DNA of 64,000 bases, from assembly GCA_031286615.1 (NCBI GenBank), contig JAITUA010000013.1, forward strand, positions 558,001-622,000, read 5' to 3'. Below the pieces are notes generated by a model. It saw only the letters and a program-made list of their open reading frames with translations. It searched no databases and was not told the origin of the DNA. The stretch is from Chryseobacterium sp. (GTDB lineage: Bacteria; Bacteroidota; Bacteroidia; Flavobacteriales; Weeksellaceae). Shown here piece after piece: positions 20,138 to 28,602 of this stretch. Positions within the stretch are counted from its first letter, which is position 1, and each line of letters begins with the position of its first letter. A program made the translations under genes and the position numbers.

Positions 20138-23071
20138 ATGATTAGCAAAAACTTATTCACTTCAAAAGCATGGATTCCTCCGGTTGCTGCATTTTTTCTG
20201 GGAGTTACCAGTATAAATGCACAGAATTCCAAGCCGAAAAAGGATAGTCTTCATGAAAAAGAAATTGACGAAGTTGTAGTCGTAGCCTATGGAAAAGCTA
20301 AAAGAAACAGCTATACAGGTTCCGTTGCTACAATTTCCAGTGATAAAATCAATAACAGACCTGTAACCAATATTACCAAGGCATTGGAAGGGCAGGTTGC
20401 TGGGATTCAGACGACCAGCTCTTCAGGGCAGCCTGGTGCGGTTTCTACCATTAGGATCAGAGGAGTCGGTTCAATCAGTGCTTCCAGTGATCCGTTATAT
20501 GTGGTAGACGGAATTCCTTTTGACGGAAATATTAACTCTATAAGTCCAAGTGATATTGAATCCATCAGTGTTTTGAAAGATGCTACGGCGAGTGCGTTGT
20601 ATGGATCGAGAGGTGCAAACGGAATTATCATCATAACCACAAAATCAGGTAAAAAAGGAGAAGCAAAAGTTAATTTTAATATCAGTCAGGGGTTCTCAGG
20701 AAGAGCCGTGAAAGATTACGAACAGGTAAATACAGATCAATACTTTCAATTATATTGGGAAGCTTTGAGAAACGGCTACCAATCCGGAAAAGTGTCTTCT
20801 CAGCAGGCAGCTCAGATGGCAACAGACAATCTTGTTTCTACACTTGGGATCAATCCATATGGAACTGGATATCCAAAACCTGTAGGAACTGACGGAAAAT
20901 TATTACCTGGTGCATCACCACTTTGGAATGATGACTGGAGAGATATTTTGCAGAGAGTGGCTTCAAGAAATCAGGTAGATCTTGATATCAGTGGAGGAAG
21001 TGAAAAAAGCAATTATTTCTTTTCATTAGGCTACCTGGATGATAAAGGGATGGCGATTGAATCAGGATTTAAAAGGTATAATACCAGATTAAAGATCAAT
21101 TCTGAAGTGAAAAAATGGCTGAATGTAGGGGTGAACTTAAGTTATACAAACAGTGTTCAACAGGCTCCGACTTCTTCAGATTCTAAGGCCAGCAATATCA
21201 TCAATGCCGCAAGATTCATTCCTTCATTCTATCCTTATTATGAAAGAAATGAAGACGGAAGCTATATTTTAGGGGCAGGCGGAAACCCGATTTATGATTT
21301 TGGAAAGTACAGACCTACCAATGCGCTTCAGAATCAGAATGCAGCTGCAACTCTGCCATTAGATAAAAACGAAAATAAAGAAGATAATTTCTCAGGGAAA
21401 GGATTCATGGAATTCACTTTCTTACCGGAACTGAAATTCAAAACGAGTTTTTCTGTTGATTTGGTGAATTATAACGGACATTATTATTCGAATCCATTAC
21501 TTGGGCAAGGAGCGGAAATCGGAGGTTCGGTAACAAAAACCAATACCAGAACGCTTTCTTATACAACCAGTAATATTCTGACGTATGATAAGAAATTTGG
21601 GAAACACCATGTAAATGCTTTAGCAGGACATGAATTCTATAAATATGATTATCAAACTATTTCGGGAACAAGAAGTCAGTTCTCACTGCCTTATTACTAT
21701 GAGCCGGATGCAGCGTCTCTACTGGGAAGTTTCAGTGGAAACAGTAATAAATTAAGCTTATTGAGTTTCCTTGGAAAAGTAGAATATGACTATAACAACA
21801 CTTACTTTTTATCAGCATCAGGGAGAGCGGACAGTTCTTCGAGATTTGAAAAGGATAACAGATGGGGGAGGTTCTGGTCTGTTGGAGGTTCATGGAAGAT
21901 TTCAAATGAAGAATTTGTAAAAAGCCTGAATGTCTTTAATCAATTAACATTGCGTGCCAGCTACGGAGGTCAGGGGAATGATAAATTACTTAGACCTAAC
22001 GGGCAGCCACTTTATTACGCTTATCAGGAGTTGTACAGGTTTATCAGTCTTGGTGGAGAACCGGGAACAACACTTGAAAAAACGTCTACCAATAATGTAA
22101 AGTGGGAAACCAACCTTAATTTAAATGTAGGATTGGAATTCGCGATTCTGAATAACAGAGTTAAAGGAAATATTGAATACTTTAAAAGAAAAAGCCAGGA
22201 TCTTTTGTTTAATATGCCGGTTGCGCCGTCGTTGGGAATCAGTGATTATCCAGCGAATATCGGAACTATTCAGAATACAGGATTTGAATTTTCATTATTC
22301 ACAACTCCCGTTAAGAATGATAATTTCCAGTGGAATGTAGATATAAACCTGAGTACTTTAAATAATAAAGTGACCAGGTTGCCTGGTGGCTCTCTTGTAG
22401 TAGGAAGTAAGTTATTAACAGTAGGAGGTTCTGTATATGATTTCTTTATTCCGGAATGGGTGGGTGTAGATCCAAGCAATGGAAAACCATTGTGGAAAAC
22501 GGTTTCCACAGATGCCAGCGGAAATTCAGTGGAAGGAACTACTTCGGAATATTCAAAAGCAACAAAACTATTGCAAGGTTCTGCTTTGCCAAAATTGACC
22601 GGAGGAATAAGTACAAGTATTACCTATAAAAATTTTGATTTTTCAGGATTACTGACATTCAAAATCGGCGGGAAAATTCTGGATACCGATTATACTTCTA
22701 TCATGCACAACGGAAGTGCCGGCGGACGTGCATGGAGTGCAGAAATGTTGAACAGATGGACTCCTGAAAATCCTTATACGGATGTTCCGGGATTGAGTAC
22801 AACAACGAATAACTGGACCTCAACGTCTTCAAGATTCCTATACTCCGGAACCTATGCAAGACTTAAAAATATAAGCTTAGGATATACGCTTCCAGAAGAT
22901 TATTTTGAGAAAATAGGATTGAAGAAGTTCAGAATTTATGTCCAGGCAGAAAACCTTCTGACCTTCTATAAACATAAGGGAATGGATCCTGAGCAGGCTC
23001 TGGACGGAACAACGTATTACAGATATCCTGCAATGAGAACAATCACTTTTGGTCTTCAGGCGACTCTTTAA
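20138..23071 (+). CDS. SusC/RagA family TonB-dependent transporter under SAM-riboswitch control
   Basis: With the ATG at 20138 this is a 977-residue protein. An in-frame TTG lies two codons upstream, but the ATG gives a cleaner signal peptide ending at about residue 29 (SINAQ). A TonB-box-like EIDEVVVVAYG at about 40-50 is followed by the plug (TSSSGQPGAVSTIRIRG, ANGIIIITTKSG) and a large barrel. As in the first SusC, the N-terminal regulatory-like domain is missing. The SAM-I riboswitch upstream implies expression when SAM is low, so methionine, a methionine peptide or another sulfur source is a plausible substrate. That is inference from regulation only. Confidence 0.92.
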   Translation: MISKNLFTSKAWIPPVAAFFLGVTSINAQNSKPKKDSLHEKEIDEVVVVAYGKAKRNSYTGSVATISSDKINNRPVTNITKALEGQVAGIQTTSSSGQPGAVSTIRIRGVGSISASSDPLYVVDGIPFDGNINSISPSDIESISVLKDATASALYGSRGANGIIIITTKSGKKGEAKVNFNISQGFSGRAVKDYEQVNTDQYFQLYWEALRNGYQSGKVSSQQAAQMATDNLVSTLGINPYGTGYPKPVGTDGKLLPGASPLWNDDWRDILQRVASRNQVDLDISGGSEKSNYFFSLGYLDDKGMAIESGFKRYNTRLKINSEVKKWLNVGVNLSYTNSVQQAPTSSDSKASNIINAARFIPSFYPYYERNEDGSYILGAGGNPIYDFGKYRPTNALQNQNAAATLPLDKNENKEDNFSGKGFMEFTFLPELKFKTSFSVDLVNYNGHYYSNPLLGQGAEIGGSVTKTNTRTLSYTTSNILTYDKKFGKHHVNALAGHEFYKYDYQTISGTRSQFSLPYYYEPDAASLLGSFSGNSNKLSLLSFLGKVEYDYNNTYFLSASGRADSSSRFEKDNRWGRFWSVGGSWKISNEEFVKSLNVFNQLTLRASYGGQGNDKLLRPNGQPLYYAYQELYRFISLGGEPGTTLEKTSTNNVKWETNLNLNVGLEFAILNNRVKGNIEYFKRKSQDLLFNMPVAPSLGISDYPANIGTIQNTGFEFSLFTTPVKNDNFQWNVDINLSTLNNKVTRLPGGSLVVGSKLLTVGGSVYDFFIPEWVGVDPSNGKPLWKTVSTDASGNSVEGTTSEYSKATKLLQGSALPKLTGGISTSITYKNFDFSGLLTFKIGGKILDTDYTSIMHNGSAGGRAWSAEMLNRWTPENPYTDVPGLSTTTNNWTSTSSRFLYSGTYARLKNISLGYTLPEDYFEKIGLKKFRIYVQAENLLTFYKHKGMDPEQALDGTTYYRYPAMRTITFGLQATL

Positions 23072-23088
23072 CCTTTAAAATTGAAACA

Positions 23089-24582
23089 ATGAAAAAATTA
23101 AAATATCTATCATTTGCTTTTATCGGATTTTTGTCTTTGGCAAGCTGTGAAAGTGAGCTGGACACGGCTCCGACTGATCAGGCCAACAGCGTAGAGGTTT
23201 TCAAAACAGCAGAAAGTGCCGAAACGGTGGTGAACGGTACCTGGGCAAAATTTAATAATGATGGAACGACCTATGCCAATATCGGGTATTCCACTGTCTT
23301 AAGAGCAAGTGATGCAATGGGAAGTGATGTAGCGGTGCTGACCAATAAATATGGTTTTGCTTCTACTTATGCCTTTACAGAAATGGTGAACAGTACGACA
23401 AGCAGACCTTTATTTATCTGGACGATGTTATATTCCACCATTAATAATATGAATAATGTTATTACCAGAATTGATGGAACAGAGGGGAGTCAGGAGAAAA
23501 AAAATCAGGTGAAAGGACAGGCAAAAGCATTACGTGCTTTCTGTTATCTGAATCTGGCGAGCTTTTATCAGTTTAGCTATCTTAAAGACAAATCAGCATT
23601 AACGGCTCCCATTTATACTGAACCTTCTACAACAAGTACGGTAGGAAAGAAAAGAGCAAGCCTTGAAGAAATTTATACTTTGATTAAAAGTGATCTTACT
23701 GATGCAGACAACCTGTTGAAAAGTTATACAAGAAACAATAAGGATAAGATCAACCGTGCTGTAGTCAACGGACTTTTGGCAAGAACCTACCTGAATACAG
23801 GTGAGTGGAGTAAAGCTTCAGCATCTGCAAAAATTGCAAGAGAAGGTTTCCCTCTAATGGCTCCGGAAAAATACAAAGACGGCTTCAATGATATCAACAA
23901 TGCAGAATGGATCTGGGGACACGGGCAGACGCAAGAACAATCAGATGCAAGTTATGCGTTCCACTATCTGGACGTATCTTCATCGGGAAGTTACTATTAC
24001 AGCTTTATGGCAGATCCTTATTTTAAAGATCTTTTTGATGCCAGTGATATCAGATCTCAATTGTTTTCGTGGGACGGGCAGAAAGGAAGAGAGGGATTGC
24101 TGAGGTATGCTAAGTTTAAATTTAAACCAACTCTTATTGCAGACATTGTTTACATGAGAGCTGCTGAAATGTATCTGATCGAAGCTGAAGCTGAAGCCAG
24201 AAACGGAAATGTCTCTCAGGCAGTGACAGTCTTGAACCAGTTGAAATCTGCCAGAAATGCTAATATTTATAATAGTTCATTATCACAGAATGCGGTAATA
24301 GATGCAGTTTTGATTGAAAGAAGAAAAGAATTATTCGGAGAAGGGTTCTCCCTTTCAGATATTATCAGAACGCAGGGAACGGTAGTAAGAAAACCATTTG
24401 TAGATGCTGATGGTAAACCGATAAAAGTTCAGATAACGACACCGGATGGTACCGTGAAAACAGTAGATGGTAAAGGACATTCCGTTCTTGATTTCCCGGA
24501 TAAATCTGCTTTCACTCCAAATAGCAATTATTATTTATTCAGTATTCCTCAGAGAGAGTTTGAGAATAACCCGAATTTATAA
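23089..24582 (+). CDS. SusD/RagB family lipoprotein, partner of the SAM-regulated SusC
   Basis: This 497-residue protein has a lipoprotein signal with the cysteine at residue 20 (LSLASC) and a SusD-type alpha-helical body (QAKALRAFCYLNLASFYQF, MRAAEMYLIEAEAEAR, ERRKELFGEGFSLSDIIR). It ends FENNPNL, as family members usually do. It begins 17 bp after susC and is cotranscribed. The last roughly 35 codons and the following terminator recur in diverged form at 26885-27045. Confidence 0.93.
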   Translation: MKKLKYLSFAFIGFLSLASCESELDTAPTDQANSVEVFKTAESAETVVNGTWAKFNNDGTTYANIGYSTVLRASDAMGSDVAVLTNKYGFASTYAFTEMVNSTTSRPLFIWTMLYSTINNMNNVITRIDGTEGSQEKKNQVKGQAKALRAFCYLNLASFYQFSYLKDKSALTAPIYTEPSTTSTVGKKRASLEEIYTLIKSDLTDADNLLKSYTRNNKDKINRAVVNGLLARTYLNTGEWSKASASAKIAREGFPLMAPEKYKDGFNDINNAEWIWGHGQTQEQSDASYAFHYLDVSSSGSYYYSFMADPYFKDLFDASDIRSQLFSWDGQKGREGLLRYAKFKFKPTLIADIVYMRAAEMYLIEAEAEARNGNVSQAVTVLNQLKSARNANIYNSSLSQNAVIDAVLIERRKELFGEGFSLSDIIRTQGTVVRKPFVDADGKPIKVQITTPDGTVKTVDGKGHSVLDFPDKSAFTPNSNYYLFSIPQREFENNPNL

Positions 24583-24613
24583 GTTATAGTCCATAATTAG
24601 ATTGATTTTTTTT

Positions 24614-24640
24614 AAGCCACTGCTTTTGCGGTGGTTTTTT
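24614..24640 (+). terminator. terminator of the SAM-regulated SusC/SusD operon
   Basis: AAGCCACTGC and GCGGTGGTTT pair around TTTT and run into six or more T. The same hairpin, with a changed loop, recurs near 27016-27043. Confidence 0.9.
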
Positions 24641-24643
24641 AAT

Positions 24644-24680
24644 AAAAAAACCGTTGCTAAAAAAGCAACGGTTTCTGTTT
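24644..24680 (-). terminator. terminator for the minus-strand Rhs-tail block
   Basis: AAACCGTTGCT and AGCAACGGTTT form the stem, and on the minus strand a run of T follows. It lies past the stop codon of the gene at 24737. Confidence 0.85.
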
Positions 24681-24736
24681 TTAAAATTATTTTCATAAGT
24701 TATTAAAAAGTATCCTCTCTCCAATTAAAGATCTTG

Positions 24737-25252
24737 TTATTTTGCGGGCAAATTTTTTCTTTTCTCAAAAATAGAAATTAGCCCATCATTAAAAATAATC
24801 TTATTACCATCTATTTTACCATTAGTTATTCTCCTGGTATACCATTTTGTTTTACCTTGAGAAGCAGGAAGAAACTCTTCGATAAAAATCTCATTATTTT
24901 TTATTCTATATTTTCCTCCGTAATAAACAGAATTTTTTCCTCTATGCTCATCAAATTTTCTAAAATACATAAGTGATTCATTCTTGAAAAAACCATCATT
25001 ATGAAAAATGATTATCCTTGGATTCTTCATTTCTTCTTCATTATAATATCTGCCCTCAAAGACCTGAACATAATATGCTGTAGTATCTATTGTCTTTAAA
25101 TCTTCTTCGGTTGGCTTTTCTTTAAATGAATATTTTGCTTCATTATTTAATAAAGGTTCCCCGAATTGATTTTTTTCTATTTTATATAGTTTTTGTCCAG
25201 AACTATATAAAAAAGCAAGAATACTAAACATTGAAAAAAATTTTGTTACCAT
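24737..25252 (-). CDS. candidate immunity protein for the adjacent toxin tip
   Basis: This 171-residue protein has an N-terminal signal-like hydrophobic stretch (MVTKFFSMFSILAFLYSSGQ), so it is probably exported to the periplasm. No lipobox or known domain is seen. The body is rich in Lys, Tyr and Phe, with NDGFFKNESLMYFRKF and GGKYRIKNNEIFIEE, and looks like a small beta-sheet protein. Its start overlaps the stop of the toxin-23-like region by 7 bp, which is the usual toxin-immunity arrangement. The immunity role is inferred from position only. Confidence 0.6.
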   Translation of the reverse strand: MVTKFFSMFSILAFLYSSGQKLYKIEKNQFGEPLLNNEAKYSFKEKPTEEDLKTIDTTAYYVQVFEGRYYNEEEMKNPRIIIFHNDGFFKNESLMYFRKFDEHRGKNSVYYGGKYRIKNNEIFIEEFLPASQGKTKWYTRRITNGKIDGNKIIFNDGLISIFEKRKNLPAK

Positions 25253-25830
25253 GTCGTGAACATATTTTTGGTTTGATATTGAAAATATGGCTTTGTTGAA
25301 AAATCAATGACCTCAAAGGCTCTTTGTGCAGCAAAGTTGCTATTATGCGTCCATCTGTTCTGGAAGGTATGCCTTACATGACGATCAGAATTAATTCCTA
25401 TTCTGTAATTTTTATATCCAACATAGAACGCTCCCAATCTGTATCTCGGTCCTTTTTCATACACTAAACCATATTTGTATTTTATTCCATTTTTAATAAT
25501 AGGGAGTCCTAAATCTCCTGACTTTCCATCCCATTTACCACTGTTTTCCATATTATAGCTATCTTGGTCTCTAAGGCCTGTAAATAAATTTATCCCAATA
25601 GAATAATCTTTATACCAAATAGAAACGCCCGTAGTTCTATAGCTATCTCCACCATCTCCAAAATTATAGATTCTATTAACCTCTTTCTGAAAAGGAGTTC
25701 CATTATTTTCATAACTAAAACCAAAATCTTTGTAACACATCTTAAGGACACCTGTTGTTTGCCCATGTAAACCGCTCCATATATTTGTGCCTAAACTTAC
25801 TCCAAAGTTCCCATCGTCATAGCCAATCAT
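25246..25830 (-). pseudogene. type-23-like polymorphic toxin tip, cut off from its Rhs carrier by a frameshift
   Basis: The frame can be read upstream of its ATG as SGFEYRKSL and continues YDDGNFGVSLGTNIW. It then shows the sequence style of Bacterial toxin 23 (Ntox23) domains: YKDFGFSYENNGTPF, FGDGGDSYRTTGVSI, and YKNYRIGINSDRHVRHTFQN near the end. In intact Rhs proteins this would be the C-terminal effector joined directly to the Rhs core. Here it lies one frame off from the core encoded at 25830-26912, with the indel near 25855-25870. It may be dead, or expressed alone from the internal ATG. The family assignment is from memory of the motif pattern and is moderately sure. Confidence 0.6.
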
Positions 25831-26912
25831 TAATGATTTTCTATATTCAAAACCAGACTTCCCGCTCCTGCGTGCCCTCCGTAATCCATCATTCCTATTC
25901 CCCCTGATATTGAAAAATCTCCCTCATGGAAAGTTACACTAATAGTGGCTCCAAACCCCCATCCATTACCTATTGCTATACTTGGTGAAATACTGAAATC
26001 AAAATTACTTATAGAAAGGCCTACCGGAGGCACAACAAGAGAAATGGTAGCATTAATAGCTGTATTGACAACATAGTTCCACATGGCTGCTGATCCTGTT
26101 CCGGCTATTCCTGCTGTATTATAACTAAGCCAAGTCATTCCGGCCATTAGAAGCCCCGATTTTGCGGCTTTCCATCCCCAATTTCCCTCAGAGATTCCAT
26201 ATGATAAGTATCCAACCACAAAACCAGTTACAGCAATTACTAAATCATCCAAACCAAACCATTCCCCATTGAAGTTGCTATATATCAGGGGGTTATTTAT
26301 TACGTACCCATATTTGTTGTAATCATGACTCGTGTAACCTCTGTCTACTAATAATGAAGCATTATCAATTATATTCTTATCGGTAATAACTGCGCCATTT
26401 CCTATCTTAAGATGTGTAAAATTACCCCACGCATCAAAATGTCTTTGTTCAAGCTTGTTTCCTGCTTCATCACTGATTGCTAAGATACTTCCGATATAAT
26501 CTTTATGTAAAAAGTTGTAAGAACCGCTATTCTCATCAAAGTTCTTTAAATATACAATATTTGATTCATAAGGTGTCCCTCCAATATATAAAATATGTTT
26601 TTCTTTTCCGGTAGTATTGTCTTTTAAAACTTCAAAACTTCCATCTTCATTGTAGAATTTGGTGAATTTCCCATCTCCATCAATACTAAAATTACCTCCA
26701 TACGTCACTCTTTGTCTCATGCTGGTCAAGCCATATTGGAAGGTAACATCCCCTTTCATTCCATCAATGAAAACAGGATCATTATTTTCATAATCAAAAG
26801 ATGCAATAATATTAAAATCTCCTCCAGTAGTTCTGCTTTTCAGTTCATTTTGATCGCATCGAATGAATAGGAGTAGAATGTTACTGTTCTTGATTTCCCG
26901 ATAAATCTGCAT
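25830..26912 (-). pseudogene. truncated Rhs/YD-repeat protein, C-terminal part of the core
   Basis: The readable protein is 360 residues but only residues from about 11-20 onward are Rhs sequence. The first ten or so codons are antisense to the susD 3'-end copy at 26885, so the gene is truncated there. Rhs-core features include GGDFNIIASFDYENN, FLHKDYIGSILAISDEAGN and the EQRHFDAWGNFTHL motif. The usual continuation after GYTSH, with a YDPxLxRFLxPD-type motif, is absent and the sequence jumps to DYNKYGYVINNP, which suggests an in-frame internal deletion of roughly 45 codons. A glycine-rich linker region follows. The frame ends just after the indel that separates it from the toxin tip. Confidence 0.7.
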
Positions 26913-27045
26913 TTACACCCAATAGTAATTATTACTTATTCAGTATTTCTCAGAGAGAATTTGAGAATAACCCAAACTTATAAGGAGATATACTTGTAAT
27001 TAGATTTGATTTTTAAGCCACTGCGATCGCGGTGGTTTTTTTTAA
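26885..27045 (+). pseudogene. diverged copy of the susD 3' end plus its terminator
   Basis: The stretch TTCTTGATTTCCCGATAAAT matches the susD tail at 24485, with one base lost. It continues in parallel through ATTCAGTATTTCTCAGAGAG and the NPNL-stop region. The match also covers the post-stop terminator, AAGCCACTGC with loop GATC in place of TTTT. Several substitutions and the one-base deletion break the frame, so it is non-coding. The boundary at about 26885 is the junction with the truncated Rhs gene. Confidence 0.85.
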
Positions 27046-27079
27046 TATTAATAATAAAAGATAGTTTAAGTATAGATAA

Positions 27080-27112
27080 TAAAAAAACCACGCTTGTTAA
27101 AGAGTGGCTTAT
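27080..27112 (-). terminator. terminator for the minus-strand gene at 27170
   Basis: AAACCACGCTT and AGAGTGGCTT-type arms (one internal mismatch) precede a T-run on the minus strand. The layout parallels the terminator at 24644, which likewise follows a susD terminator. Confidence 0.65.
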
Positions 27113-27169
27113 GTTATTTAATAGAATGGAAAAGCTAAGTTTATCTATCTGTTATTAAGTGGGTGTTGT

Positions 27170-27586
27170 TTATTTTTTTAATAACCAGTGGTTTGTAATA
27201 GTTGGTTTCCAATCTTTAATTTTTCCTATCTTAACAGAGTCTTCTTTTGAAAAAACATAACAATCAAAATACATAATGCTGTCACCTTTTATAATATAGC
27301 ATTGATTACTATTTGAGAGTTTTCGGAAATAAAATTGCTTTTTAATACTATTCAAAACAAAATCTGAATTTCTAATACTGATTCCATCATCTTTGGAATC
27401 AGTATGTATATTTAAATATAGGGATCCTCCTTTTATTCGAGAAATATCATATATCTTTCCTTTCATTTCCATAGGGAAATAATCGGATTTCATTTCATCG
27501 GTGAACGAATTTGAATTTAAATTATTATAAATTATTACAATAATAAATAATAATACGACAACTAAGTATTTAATATTCTTTTTCAT
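27170..27586 (-). CDS. small membrane-anchored protein, candidate immunity protein
   Basis: This 138-residue protein has one N-terminal transmembrane or signal-anchor segment (YLVVVLLFIIVIIY) and a polar extracytoplasmic remainder with SLYLNIHTDSKDDGISI and CYIIKGDSIMYFDC. No known domain is recognised. It starts directly after the stop codon of the toxin-tip-like fragment at 27587, which is the toxin-immunity order. Base composition is AT-rich like the rest of the Rhs block. Function is inferred from location only. Confidence 0.55.
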   Translation of the reverse strand: MKKNIKYLVVVLLFIIVIIYNNLNSNSFTDEMKSDYFPMEMKGKIYDISRIKGGSLYLNIHTDSKDDGISIRNSDFVLNSIKKQFYFRKLSNSNQCYIIKGDSIMYFDCYVFSKEDSVKIGKIKDWKPTITNHWLLKK

Positions 27587-27844
27587 TTATTTATAAAAAT
27601 TAGTATGTGTACGGCTCCATTGGAATCCACCTCCTACACCTCCAGAAAAATTAACACCCGACCACGATCTTTTAGATAAATCAAACATTGATTTAAAGCC
27701 GAATTTATCAACTTCATAATTTTTTGGTGACCAAAAAGTGCTTGCTCCAACATTATTAATCTTTTTTACATCACTAGAAATCGAAAATGAATATCTGGTA
27801 TAGTCACTAAATTTTAAGTTGGCATCATCAAAATAATCTCCCAA
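27587..27844 (-). pseudogene. displaced C-terminal toxin-tip fragment
   Basis: About 85 codons are open, beginning at a TTG just after an in-frame stop, so there is no proper start and the piece looks 5'-truncated. The sequence is Gly/Ser/Phe-rich (FSDYTRYSFSISSD, GVNFSGGVGGGFQW). Its first part loosely parallels the fragment at 28271 (LDDIAKFGFGVSYS), suggesting two tips of one family. The Rhs-tip interpretation rests on location, truncation and this similarity. Confidence 0.45.
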
Positions 27845-27845
27845 A

Positions 27846-27877
27846 ATACCGTCTCATTGTTGTAAGACGGTTTTTTT
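27846..27877 (+). terminator. hairpin with T-run on the plus strand
   Basis: ACCGTCT and AGACGGT pair around a 10-nt loop and are followed by seven T. No intact plus-strand gene ends here, so it is either a relic or acts on the minus strand with a weaker T-tract. Confidence 0.55.
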
Positions 27878-27878
27878 C

Positions 27879-28267
27879 TTATGAATCAGAGTTTTTAATT
27901 TTTTTGAAAATAAATTTTTTATTATTCTTTATAAGAATCAATGTATCTCCCTTTATTTTTTTTATAATTTTAAAAGGAAGATTTACTTCCCTCCAATAGA
28001 TAGGAAAATTGTCGTTTAGTAAACTTCCAGGAATCAGAAATTTTCTTTCTTCCAGATCCTTACTATAGTAAACAAAATCATATTTTTCTTCAATATAGTG
28101 TTCTTTGTTTATTATAAAGTCGTGTCCAATATTAAAATTCCCATTTCCATGAATTAATGTGTTGAATTCATAATCGTCAAAATCTTTAACGGATTCATTT
28201 TTTTACTACATTCTGAAAGTATTAGACTGCATAATATTAAAACAAAGCTTAAAAAAATATACTTCAT
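27879..28267 (-). pseudogene. frameshifted small lipoprotein, candidate immunity relic
   Basis: From the ATG at 28267 the frame reads MKYIFLSFVLILCSLILSEC and then SKK, a lipoprotein signal with the cysteine at residue 20. It goes out of frame in a run of seven A (minus strand; T-run at 28198-28204). In the next frame the sequence continues as ESVKDFDDYEFNTLIHGNGN and remains open for about 105 codons through KGDTLILIKNNKKF to a stop at 27879. Allowing one indel in the homopolymer restores a single lipoprotein of about 128 residues. It lies between two truncated toxin tips, the expected place for an immunity gene. It may be dead, or the A-run may switch phase. Confidence 0.6.
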
Positions 28268-28270
28268 AAT

Positions 28271-28600
28271 TTATTTTTGAGGTTGTAAAATATTTTTTAA
28301 TTGTCTAAAATGATCAGAGGATATATTTTTATTAAAATTGATGTCTACACCTGTAGGCATTAAATCTCCCCCGAAGCTTACTGATAGCATATAAGTATTA
28401 TATTTCCAATTATTATCATTACTGTAAGATACTCCAAAACCAAATTTTGCAATATCATCTAATTGCATATTTTCAGACCATCCCTTACCCATAAATAGAC
28501 TGGTGCTTACTTTTGATTCTGAACAAGCACAATAATAATCAGTGTAAACGCCACCAATTACAGCGCCTTTCCAGAAATTTAAATTTTCACACTTGATCCT
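28271..28600 (-). pseudogene. second displaced C-terminal toxin-tip fragment
   Basis: An open frame runs from the stop at 28271 back past the 28492 ATG to about 28600, including NFWKGAVIGGVYTDYYCACS and MGKGWSENMQLDD, then FGFGVSYSND and LSVSFGGDLMPTGVD. No start codon with a believable leader is present and the frame runs into the 3' end of the neighbouring gene. This fits a 5'-truncated effector tip left after recombination. Function is inferred. Confidence 0.45.
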
Positions 28601-28602
28601 TA

